Both the position numbers and the translations under genes were made by a program. Below, in pieces: positions 1-5,023 of a stretch of DNA of 5,023 nt (the first letter of the stretch is position 1; each line of letters starts with the position of its first letter). The stretch spans positions 1 through 5,023 of the forward strand of contig JAISZM010000057.1 in assembly GCA_031269205.1 (NCBI GenBank), read 5' to 3'. The stretch comes from Eubacteriales Family XIII. Incertae Sedis bacterium. GTDB lineage: Bacteria; Bacillota; Clostridia; Peptostreptococcales; Anaerovoracaceae. The notes beneath the pieces are model-generated. The model saw only the letters and a program-made list of their open reading frames with translations. It did no database searches and was not told the origin of the DNA.

Positions 1-123
1 AACATCTTCGGCGATGGAATCAACTCCTACCTCGATCCGAGTCAGCGGAAGCTCCCGTCTCTGCGCAAGTTTAAGAGATATCTTCTAAGAGAGGAGTTGC
101 AATACGGGGGAGGGGCTTCATGA
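1..123 (+). CDS. dppC: Peptide ABC transporter permease, DppC/OppC type, C-terminal end (partial)
   Basis: Only the last 40 codons are present, ending at TGA 121-123. The visible peptide begins NIFGDGINSYLDPSQRK. The 'GDGxxxxLDP' pattern is the usual end of DppC/OppC permeases, just after the last transmembrane helix. The role is inferred: one of the two inner-membrane channel subunits of the peptide importer encoded downstream. After the LDP motif there is a further basic, partly helical-looking tail of about 27 residues (RKLPSLRKFKRYLLREE and a GGGAS end), longer than the few residues many family members have there. The stop overlaps the next start (ATGA, 120-123), which supports operon membership and the DppC-before-DppD order. 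DppB cannot be strictly excluded from so short a fragment, but gene order favours DppC. Confidence 0.78.
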   Translation, partial: NIFGDGINSYLDPSQRKLPSLRKFKRYLLREELQYGGGAS

Positions 124-1103
124 CGAACATTCTCCCCGATACGTTGGTCAGCATTCGCGGTTTGCAGGTCAACATCATGAGCGCGAAGGGCGCGGTTCAC
201 GCCGTGCGCGGAGCCGACATGGACATCTTTCAGGGTGAGATATGCGGACTCGTCGGAGAAAGCGGCTGCGGCAAGACGATCACGGCGAAGTCCGTCATGC
301 GTCTCAACCCGGAGGATCGGCTCGTCTATCGCGGCGGCATCGAGTACGAAGGCCGCGATCTTCTGACGCTCACGGAACGAGAGATGTGCGAGGTGAGAGG
401 GAAACACATCTCCATGATCTTTCAGGATCCGACGCTGGCTCTCGACCCGCTTCAGCCGGTCGGAAAACAGATCGAAGAAGTTTATCGCATCGGCGGGCTA
501 TCGCGCGGCGAGGCGGAAGAAAAGACGCTCGCTATGCTGTCGGACGTGGGAATCCACCCGCCGGAGGAACGTCGCCGCGCCTACCCCTTTGAGATGAGCG
601 GAGGCCAACTACAGCGCGTCATGATCGCGATCGCGCTGGCGGCCGGCCCAAAACTGCTCATAGCGGATGAACCCACCACGGCGCTCGACGTGACGGTGCA
701 GGATCAGATACTGGAGCTGTTAAAGGATATCCGCGACAAACGCGGGACATCCGTATTCATCATCACGCACGACTTCGGCGTCATAGCCGAGATAGCGGAT
801 CGCGTCGCCGTCATGTACGCGGGGCGCATCGTCGAAACCGGCGAGGTCACGGAGATATTCGACGACGCGCGGCATCCCTACACGCGCGACTTGATCGCGT
901 CCATCCCGCGGGCGGGGAACGACCATCCCGTGTCGATACCGGGCGCGCCGCCGGATCTGCGCGAAGTGATCGTCGGCTGCCCTTACGCGCCGCGTTGCGG
1001 GTACGCGGAAGCGAAGTGCGAAGAAAGTTTCCCTGAGGCTCGCGTGCTTACGGGGACGCATCGCTTTCACTGCGTTCTGGATATTCCGGAGGCCCGGATA
1101 TGA
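120..1103 (+). CDS. dppD: Peptide ABC transporter ATP-binding protein, DppD/OppD type
   Basis: This 327-residue cytoplasmic ATPase would be one of the two nucleotide-binding subunits driving peptide import. The ABC motifs are complete: Walker A GESGCGKT (residues 46-53), Q-loop Gln102 in MIFQDP, signature MSGGQ (159-163), Walker B LLIADE (179-184), D-loop ALD (188-190) and switch His217 in IITHD. The C-terminal oligopeptide-transporter extension starts after HPYT (252-255) and contains C287, C293, C300 and C318. These four cysteines match the cluster reported to hold an iron-sulfur centre in some OppD/DppD proteins. Length is normal for the family. The start is chosen because GGAGG (109-113) lies 6 bases upstream and LVSIRGLQV forms the expected first strand. 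The start overlaps the permease stop, and the stop overlaps the dppF start, both as ATGA. Whether the substrate is dipeptides, oligopeptides or another solute such as nickel cannot be told from the ATPase alone. Confidence 0.95.
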   Translation: MTNILPDTLVSIRGLQVNIMSAKGAVHAVRGADMDIFQGEICGLVGESGCGKTITAKSVMRLNPEDRLVYRGGIEYEGRDLLTLTEREMCEVRGKHISMIFQDPTLALDPLQPVGKQIEEVYRIGGLSRGEAEEKTLAMLSDVGIHPPEERRRAYPFEMSGGQLQRVMIAIALAAGPKLLIADEPTTALDVTVQDQILELLKDIRDKRGTSVFIITHDFGVIAEIADRVAVMYAGRIVETGEVTEIFDDARHPYTRDLIASIPRAGNDHPVSIPGAPPDLREVIVGCPYAPRCGYAEAKCEESFPEARVLTGTHRFHCVLDIPEARI

Positions 1104-2143
1104 GCGCGTCACTGTTTGAGATAAGAAATCTCTCCAAGCATTTCTCGCTGGGGACGAAGAGGACGGGCGGCGTTCGCAGGGAACTCGTGCTGAAGGCCGT
1201 GGACGACCTGACGTTTGACATAAGGGAAGGCGAATGTTTCGGCGTCGTCGGGGAGAGCGGTTCGGGCAAGTCCACTCTCGGCAGGCTGATCCTCAATCTG
1301 CTGACGCCTACGTCCGGCGAAGTGCGCTACTCCGGTTTCAAGGGCGACGCCAAAAGCGTCTCCGCCTCAGCGTCCGACTCAACCGGGTACGGCGACATTT
1401 CCGCGCTCGCGCCCGCTTCGCACGAGATGAAACTCCTGCGCCGCGACATGCAGATGATATTTCAAAATCCACGCTCGTCGTTCAATCCCAAGACGCCCAT
1501 CCGCGCGGGACTGCGCGACGTGGCGCGGTTTTACGGACTAACGGGCGAGCGGGCGGACATGAAGATCGAAGAGCTTTTCGCGCTGACGGGACTCGGTCGC
1601 GACATCTTCGGACACCGCGGGGACGAACTCTCCGGCGGACAACTGCAGAGGCTCGCTATCGTGCGCGCGTTGATCCCATCGCCCAAGTTTATCATGGCGG
1701 ACGAGGCCGTGTCGGCGCTCGATGTGTCGGTGCGCGCGCAGATACTCGGACTGTTTCGTGAAATGAAGGAGCGACTGGGACTGACGATCATGTTTGTGTC
1801 GCATGACTTGACCGTCGTGGAATATATCTGTGACCGTGTGATAGTGCTTTATCTTGGCGCCATCATGGAAATCGCGTCCGCCCGGGATATCTTCAGCGCC
1901 CCGAAACATCCGTATACGAGGTCGTTGCTTGCGGCTAAACCACGCGGCAGACCCGGCGAGGAAAAGAAATACGAGAGGCCGGAAGGGGAGATCCCCAGCG
2001 CGGTGGATCTGCCGCCGGGCTGTCGTTTTTACGGCAGATGCAGGGAACGTATACCCGGGGTCTGCGACACGGCGGAGCCGGAGGCCCACGACGTATCGGG
2101 CGCGCCAGGTGGCCACCTGGTGGCCTGCCACCTCTATCGGTAA
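1100..2143 (+). CDS. dppF: Peptide ABC transporter ATP-binding protein, DppF/OppF type
   Basis: This 347-residue protein is the second ATPase of the importer and would pair with DppD at the membrane. Motifs seen are Walker A GESGSGKS (51-58), Q-loop Gln122 in MIFQNP, signature LSGGQ (177-181), Walker B FIMADE (197-202), D-loop SALD (205-208) and switch His235 in FVSHD. The FQNPRSSFNP stretch and DEAVSALDVS are typical of the DppF/OppF branch. The C-terminal extension carries C308, C314, C322 and C343, again a four-cysteine arrangement. Between the GEVRYSG strand and the RRDMQMIFQNP segment there is a Ser/Ala/Asp/Gly-rich stretch (about residues 81-107), making this region roughly 20 residues longer than in typical relatives; the frame stays intact. 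GGAGG at 1088-1092 lies 7 bases before the start, which overlaps the dppD stop as ATGA. The end of the gene contains nested inverted repeats (2105-2133). Confidence 0.95.
   Translation: MSASLFEIRNLSKHFSLGTKRTGGVRRELVLKAVDDLTFDIREGECFGVVGESGSGKSTLGRLILNLLTPTSGEVRYSGFKGDAKSVSASASDSTGYGDISALAPASHEMKLLRRDMQMIFQNPRSSFNPKTPIRAGLRDVARFYGLTGERADMKIEELFALTGLGRDIFGHRGDELSGGQLQRLAIVRALIPSPKFIMADEAVSALDVSVRAQILGLFREMKERLGLTIMFVSHDLTVVEYICDRVIVLYLGAIMEIASARDIFSAPKHPYTRSLLAAKPRGRPGEEKKYERPEGEIPSAVDLPPGCRFYGRCRERIPGVCDTAEPEAHDVSGAPGGHLVACHLYR
2105..2133 (+). repeat. Nested GC-rich inverted repeats at the 3' end of dppF
   Basis: Three overlapping perfect dyads are visible. The first is CCAGGTGGCCACCTGG, a 16-bp palindrome at 2105-2120. 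The second is GGCCACC-T-GGTGGCC at 2111-2125. The third is AGGTGGC (2107-2113) with GCCACCT (2127-2133). As RNA these are mutually exclusive stem-loops ending about 8 bases before the dppF stop. No U-run follows, so this is not a standard intrinsic terminator. A role in mRNA stability or in limiting read-through is possible but only inferred; the stretch also encodes the conserved end of DppF, including C343. Confidence 0.5.
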
Positions 2144-2144
2144 A

Positions 2145-2228
2145 ATGGACGAACGAATGAAACCGAATATGCACAAATGTTACAATAGAAACGACTATTA
2201 CCGGGGTAATAAGGAGGATGACGAATGA
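2145..2228 (+). CDS. Possible 27-codon small ORF filling the dppF-peptidase spacer
   Basis: An ATG one base after the dppF stop opens a frame of 27 codons that ends at TGA 2226-2228, overlapping the peptidase start as ATGA. The predicted peptide begins MDERMKPNMHKCYNRNDYY and is very polar, rich in Asn, Asp, Lys and Arg. No Shine-Dalgarno sequence precedes it, so translation could only come from ribosomes re-initiating after dppF. I do not recognise the peptide. The same bases hold a candidate promoter and an inverted repeat, so the open frame may be chance. If translated, it would couple the peptidase gene to dppF. Confidence 0.18.
   Translation: MDERMKPNMHKCYNRNDYYRGNKEDDE
2157..2186 (+). 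promoter_or_regulatory. Candidate sigma-70-type promoter upstream of the M42 peptidase
   Basis: TACAAT at 2181-2186 matches five of six bases of the -10 consensus and is preceded by TGT (2178-2180), giving an extended -10 (TGnTACAAT). A weak -35-like ATGAAA lies at 2157-2162 with an 18-base spacer. The spacer is markedly more AT-rich than the flanking genes. Transcription would start near 2193, leaving a leader of about 30 bases. It would let the peptidase, and perhaps the binding protein, be expressed apart from the permease and ATPase genes. This is a motif match only. Confidence 0.4.
2196..2211 (+). promoter_or_regulatory. Perfect 7-bp inverted repeat abutting the peptidase RBS (operator-like or RNA hairpin)
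   Basis: TATTACC (2196-2202) and GGTAATA (2205-2211) are perfect inverted repeats separated by GG. The element lies just downstream of the candidate -10 box, around and after the expected transcription start, and its last base is the first base of the AAGGAGG Shine-Dalgarno sequence. It could be a repressor operator, or in RNA a short hairpin with a CGGG loop that touches the ribosome site. I cannot assign it to a known regulator. Confidence 0.4.
2211..2217 (+). promoter_or_regulatory. Strong Shine-Dalgarno site of the M42 peptidase gene
   Basis: AAGGAGG lies 7 bases before ATG 2225-2227. This settles the start: the earlier ATG at 2218-2220 is in another frame and touches the Shine-Dalgarno site. 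Confidence 0.8.
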
Positions 2229-3316
2229 AGACAATCGACAGAGAGCGGGCCATTCGCCTGCTGACCGAATTCAACGCGGTGAACGGGGTCTCGGGCGACG
2301 AAGGCCGGGTGGCCGATCTGCTCGAAAAATACCTCGCACCCATCACGGACGAGATATCGCGCGACGTCATCGGCAACATCGTCTTCGTGAAAAACGGCAG
2401 AGACCCCGACGTCAGGGTCATGCTGTCCGCGCACATGGACGAGATAGGATTCATGGTGAGCGACATCGACGACAAGGGCTACGTGTCTCTGGTTCCGGTC
2501 GGCTACCATATCGCGAACATTCTCGTCAACCAGAACATCACGATACGCACGGACAGAGGAGATGTGCCGGGCGTGATCGGAGCCGGCAAGCCCATCCACG
2601 AATTGCTGACGGATCCGAAGGGTTCGAAGCCGTTTGAATGGAGCGACATACGCGTGGACGTCGGGGCGAAGAGCGCCGAGGAAGCGAGCGCTCTCGGCGT
2701 CAGGCCGGGGGACTTCGCGAACATGGAGAAGGAGAGCCGCGTCCTGAACGGCAAGCTCTTCAGCGGCAAAGCCGTGGACAACCGCGCGGGTCTCGTCTGT
2801 ATGTTGCTCGCGATGGAACTAATTGCGGATGAGGTTCCCGGCGCGCAGATTCATGCCTGCGGGACAGTGCAGGAAGAGATAGGCCTGAAGGGCGCCGAGG
2901 TGCTCGTGCGCGGCGTCAAACCCGACTACGCCATATGTATCGACGGCGGCATCGGCAGTATCTCCGGCGAACTGGACGATAAAGCCCGCCGTTTTTATCT
3001 CGGAAAAGGTCCCGGCATCGAACTGTATGACTGGTGTACCGACACCTGCGCGGGGAATATCGTACCCAAGCAGATGGTGCGCGCTCTCGAAGCCGCAGCC
3101 GAGAAAGAAGGCGTCCCCTATCAATACTCCATCATGATAGACGGCGGCACGGACGCCTGCGCCATCATGTACGGCAACCACGGCGTTCTGACGGGCGGCA
3201 TCTCCCTGCCGATGAAAAATCTGCACACGACGATCGGACTCGTCGATATAGACGACGTGACGAACGGCGCCGTGCTGCTCGCCCGGTATCTGCTCGATTT
3301 GGATGTGACGCGGTGA
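2225..3316 (+). CDS. M42-family metallo-aminopeptidase (glutamyl aminopeptidase/TET/FrvX-YsdC type)
   Basis: This 363-residue protein is a predicted cytoplasmic two-metal aminopeptidase that removes N-terminal residues from peptides. The full M42 active-site set is visible: metal ligand His70 and Asp72 in SAHMDEIGF, bridging Asp185 in GKAVDNRAG, catalytic Glu217 and metal ligand Glu218 in VQEEIGLKGA, metal ligand Asp240 in CIDGG, and His334 in NLHTT. GKGP (260-263) and IDGGTDA (305-311) are further family landmarks. The stretch between Asp72 and Asp185 would hold the PDZ-like dimerisation domain. Length is normal. Family members often form 12-subunit tetrahedral shells; that is not shown here. 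Six cysteines, including a C271/C275 pair, are present. There is no signal peptide. Its position between the transporter ATPases and the binding protein suggests it digests imported peptides. Older databases label relatives 'cellulase M' or 'endoglucanase', which is misleading. The exact residue preference cannot be read from sequence. Confidence 0.93.
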   Translation: MKTIDRERAIRLLTEFNAVNGVSGDEGRVADLLEKYLAPITDEISRDVIGNIVFVKNGRDPDVRVMLSAHMDEIGFMVSDIDDKGYVSLVPVGYHIANILVNQNITIRTDRGDVPGVIGAGKPIHELLTDPKGSKPFEWSDIRVDVGAKSAEEASALGVRPGDFANMEKESRVLNGKLFSGKAVDNRAGLVCMLLAMELIADEVPGAQIHACGTVQEEIGLKGAEVLVRGVKPDYAICIDGGIGSISGELDDKARRFYLGKGPGIELYDWCTDTCAGNIVPKQMVRALEAAAEKEGVPYQYSIMIDGGTDACAIMYGNHGVLTGGISLPMKNLHTTIGLVDIDDVTNGAVLLARYLLDLDVTR

Positions 3317-3317
3317 C

Positions 3318-3345
3318 CGGTTCGCAAGGGCGAATCAACCGTTTT
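3318..3345 (+). terminator. Weak terminator-like bulged hairpin after the M42 peptidase
   Basis: CGGTTCGC (3318-3325) can pair with GCG (3330-3332) and AACCG (3337-3341). This gives eight pairs with an AAGG loop and a four-base bulge, followed by TTTT (3342-3345). The bulge and short T-run make it at best a leaky terminator. Such a site would let the binding-protein gene be expressed at a different level from the peptidase. Confidence 0.25.
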
Positions 3346-3347
3346 CA

Positions 3348-3353
3348 TACAAT
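3348..3353 (+). promoter_or_regulatory. Possible -10 box upstream of the binding-protein gene
   Basis: TACAAT, the same hexamer as in the previous spacer, lies 38 bases before the start codon of the binding-protein gene. No convincing -35 box is present at 16-18 bases and there is no TG extension. Binding proteins are usually made in excess over their transporters, so a separate promoter would make biological sense. The sequence support is weak. Confidence 0.22.
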
Positions 3354-3380
3354 CAGATGAATCAACGATGTAACAGGAAC

Positions 3381-3385
3381 GGAGG
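3381..3385 (+). promoter_or_regulatory. Shine-Dalgarno site of the binding-protein gene
   Basis: GGAGG lies 6 bases before ATG 3392-3394. The nearer ATG at 3387-3389 is ruled out because it runs into TGA after two codons. The sequence after 3392 immediately gives a lysine-rich signal peptide, which confirms the start. Confidence 0.75.
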
Positions 3386-3391
3386 AATGAA

Positions 3392-3466
3392 ATGAAGAAA
3401 AAGTTTATGAGAAAAATGACGGCGGCGCTCATCGTCGCGCTGGTCGCGGCCCTTTTGGCCGCTTGC
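3392..3466 (+). other. Lipoprotein signal peptide and lipobox of the binding protein
   Basis: Codons 1-25 encode a positively charged N-region, a hydrophobic core rich in Ala, Leu and Val (residues 10-22), and L-A-A-C. Signal peptidase II would cut before Cys25 (TGC 3464-3466). The following residue is glycine rather than aspartate, so no inner-membrane retention signal is evident. In a single-membrane organism the protein would simply be anchored outside the membrane. Confidence 0.9.
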
Positions 3467-5023
3467 GGTGGCGGAGGCGGCGGAGGCGGCCAAGACGCGG
3501 ACGGCGGCGGCGAAGCCACCGCGTCGGATACGCTGAATATCGGACTGCCGAACGAGCTCTCGAGCATCGACTCCGCGTTCGCTTACGACTTCACGACGAA
3601 CCCCGTCGTCACGAACATCTCGGAAGGACTGCTCAGGATAGACGAGAACGACGAACTGCAGCCTCTCATCGCTGAAAGCTGGGAAGAGGTGGACAGCACG
3701 ACCTACGTCTACAACATCAGAAGTGACGTGACCTTTTCGGACGGCTCGCCCCTGACCATCGGGGACGTGATGTTCTCGCTGAAGCGTTACGGCGAGCCCG
3801 ATCTGGCGTCGTATCTCAGCTGGATGTACGACAATGTTGAGTCGATAGAGCAGACGGACGACTGGCAGGTGACCGTCAAGCTGAAGGCGCCCGACGCGTT
3901 CTGGAAGTACGTACCCTCCACGACGGCCGGCCACGTCCACAAGCAGGAGGCGGTCGAAGCCGCCGGCGAGGATTACGGAACGGTCAACAGCTTCCCCGTG
4001 GCGACGGGTCCCTATCCGGCGGAGAGCTGGGACGCGGGCGGCAATCTGACGCTCGCCTACAACCCCGAATACTGGGGCGCGGCGGAACTCGGCGAGAACG
4101 GGCCGGACGTGAAGAAGATCGTTGTTCAGCTGATACCCGAGGATACGACGCGCGCGCTCGCGGCGCAGAGCGGCCAGATCGATATCGATTTCGCCACGCC
4201 GGCAGAACTGATCCAGGAGATAGAGGAAAGCGAGACGGCGTCCATCATCGGCCCGGCCTGTCCGGGTATCCGCTACCTCGCGTACAACTGTCAGAAGGCG
4301 CCGTTCGACGACGTCAACGTGCGGCGCGCGGTCGCTTCCGCCATAGATATCGCGTCGCTTCAGGAGAGCTTCGTCAAGGAGCTAGGCTCGGCCACCAACT
4401 ATACGATGATTCCCGAAGTGCTGTTCCTCTATGACCCGGAGAAATGGGAGACCTTCGTGGAGAATGCCCCGAAATACGAGTACGACCTCGAACAAGCGAA
4501 GAGCTACCTCGCGGCCTCCGCCTATCCCGACGGCTTTGACTGCAAACTGCTCGTCGACGAATACACGCTGTCGAACAATCTGAGCCTTTCCATACAGGCG
4601 ACCCTCAAGGAGATAGGGATCAATGTCGAGATAGACAAGCGCGCCAACGAGGAAGTGACAGGCATCCAGTTCGGCGAAGGAATCGTTGACGGCGTGCGTC
4701 CTTTCGACTTCGGTTACTTTGAATGGGTGTCCGACTTTCCGGATCCCGCCGGCGTTCTGAACCCGTTGCTCATCTCGTCAAACGGCGAGGAAGGCGGATC
4801 GAACTCGGCGGCCTATGCCAACGAGAAGGTGGACGAACTGCTGCAGAAGCAGATAGAGTCGGTAGACCAGTCCGAGCGGGTGGATCTCATCATAGAGGCC
4901 GAAAACATCGTGCAGGACGAGCAGCCCTACTACGTCCTGTACCAGAAGCAGTGGGTGTTCACGGCGGCGAACCGCATCAAGAACGCGGAAAACGTGCTGA
5001 ACACCTCATACATATGGAACTTC
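3392..5023 (+). CDS. dppA: Peptide-binding lipoprotein, ABC transporter solute-binding protein family 5 (3' end cut by window)
   Basis: The frame is open for 544 codons to the right edge, without a stop. It encodes an extracytoplasmic lipoprotein that would capture peptides and deliver them to the Dpp/Opp channel. The N-terminus has a basic start (MKKKFMRK), a hydrophobic stretch and a lipobox LAAC with the lipid-bearing cysteine at residue 25. Next come eight consecutive glycines (26-33) and a Gly/Ala/Asp-rich linker to about residue 47. The family-5 fold follows: SEGLLRIDENDELQPLIAESW (77-97), TFSDGSPLTIGDV (114-126), TGPY (205-208), NPEYWG (224-229), RRAVASAID (311-319) and a WVSDFPDP segment (445-452). 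Family members are usually about 500-600 residues, so probably only a short end is missing. Placing the binding protein last, after the ATPases and a peptidase, differs from the common A-B-C-D-F order. The peptide substrate is inferred from family and context. Confidence 0.93.
   Translation, partial: MKKKFMRKMTAALIVALVAALLAACGGGGGGGGQDADGGGEATASDTLNIGLPNELSSIDSAFAYDFTTNPVVTNISEGLLRIDENDELQPLIAESWEEVDSTTYVYNIRSDVTFSDGSPLTIGDVMFSLKRYGEPDLASYLSWMYDNVESIEQTDDWQVTVKLKAPDAFWKYVPSTTAGHVHKQEAVEAAGEDYGTVNSFPVATGPYPAESWDAGGNLTLAYNPEYWGAAELGENGPDVKKIVVQLIPEDTTRALAAQSGQIDIDFATPAELIQEIEESETASIIGPACPGIRYLAYNCQKAPFDDVNVRRAVASAIDIASLQESFVKELGSATNYTMIPEVLFLYDPEKWETFVENAPKYEYDLEQAKSYLAASAYPDGFDCKLLVDEYTLSNNLSLSIQATLKEIGINVEIDKRANEEVTGIQFGEGIVDGVRPFDFGYFEWVSDFPDPAGVLNPLLISSNGEEGGSNSAAYANEKVDELLQKQIESVDQSERVDLIIEAENIVQDEQPYYVLYQKQWVFTAANRIKNAENVLNTSYIWNF
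3467..3490 (+). repeat. GGN repeat tract encoding eight glycines, with a 9-bp tandem duplication
   Basis: Eight glycine codons directly follow the lipid-bearing cysteine. Inside them GGAGGCGGC occurs twice in tandem (3473-3481 and 3482-3490). A further GGCGGCGGC lies at 3503-3511. The tract encodes a flexible tether between the membrane anchor and the binding domain. Repeat units are multiples of three, so slippage would change tether length without a frameshift. Confidence 0.85.

Noticed and set aside
242..592. Plus-strand alternative frames inside dppD, dppF and the peptidase gene (for example 242-592, 1234-1761, 2218-2637, 3034-3360)
   Set aside because: Off-frame readings of strongly supported genes, arginine-rich and without motifs.
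1700..1732. Alanine instead of proline after the Walker B glutamate in DppF (DEAVSALD)
   Set aside because: DEAVSALDVS is common in the DppF/OppF branch, so it is not a defect.
1538..2176. Long minus-strand open frame (212 codons) opposite dppF, and similar minus-strand frames at 42-407, 720-1112, 2819-3226 and 3362-3940
   Set aside because: They lie opposite genes with full conserved motifs, have arginine- and histidine-rich composition typical of antisense frames in GC-rich DNA, and show no recognisable domains.
2218..2220. Earlier ATG as a possible peptidase start
   Set aside because: It is out of frame with the peptidase and immediately adjoins the Shine-Dalgarno sequence.
3332..3366. 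Direct repeat GAATCAAC at 3332-3339 and 3359-3366 before the binding-protein gene
   Set aside because: Only 8 bases, no further symmetry and no match to a site I know; likely chance.
3387..3389. ATG directly after GGAGG as a possible binding-protein start
   Set aside because: It reads ATG AAA TGA and stops at once; the ATG at 3392 gives a proper signal peptide.
1..5023. Search for CRISPR arrays, tRNA or rRNA genes, insertion sequences, toxin-antitoxin or phage genes
   Set aside because: No repeated spacer array, RNA-gene landmark, transposase motif or terminal inverted repeat is visible. Nearly all bases are explained by the five transporter and peptidase genes.

Overview
The window is a single-strand (+) stretch of a GC-rich bacterial genome carrying most of a dipeptide/oligopeptide (Dpp/Opp-type) ABC importer locus. 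In order it holds the 3' end of an inner-membrane permease gene (1-123), two complete ATPase genes of the DppD and DppF types (120-1103 and 1100-2143), a complete M42-family metallo-aminopeptidase (2225-3316), and a lipoprotein substrate-binding protein that runs off the right edge (3392-5023, 544 codons visible, no stop). No gene is supported on the minus strand, and I see no tRNA, rRNA, CRISPR array or mobile element.

How the genes work together (inference from family knowledge): the lipoprotein captures peptides outside the membrane, the DppB/DppC-like permeases (only the C-terminus of one is visible) form the channel, DppD and DppF power it, and the cytoplasmic M42 aminopeptidase can trim the imported peptides to amino acids. 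The locus reads as a peptide-scavenging unit of a peptide- or amino-acid-using bacterium. The first three genes are joined by 4-base ATGA start/stop overlaps, which suggests tight translational coupling. The peptidase and binding-protein genes each follow a short spacer (81 and 75 bases) with a strong Shine-Dalgarno sequence. Each spacer also has a TACAAT hexamer, so extra promoters that raise expression of these two genes are plausible.

Organism: third codon positions are mostly G or C, yet ATA (Ile) is used often. Shine-Dalgarno sites are AAGGAGG/GGAGG-like, and the binding protein has a lipobox followed by a glycine run. This fits a GC-rich anaerobe of the Bacillota or Synergistota, but the window cannot settle it.

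The system itself is a known type and I found no clearly new one. The points most worth a second look are a perfect 7-bp inverted repeat directly against the peptidase Shine-Dalgarno site, a 27-codon open frame filling the spacer before the peptidase, nested GC-rich inverted repeats at the end of dppF, a Ser/Ala/Asp-rich insertion in DppF, four-cysteine clusters at the ends of both ATPases, and the placement of the peptidase gene inside the transporter locus.
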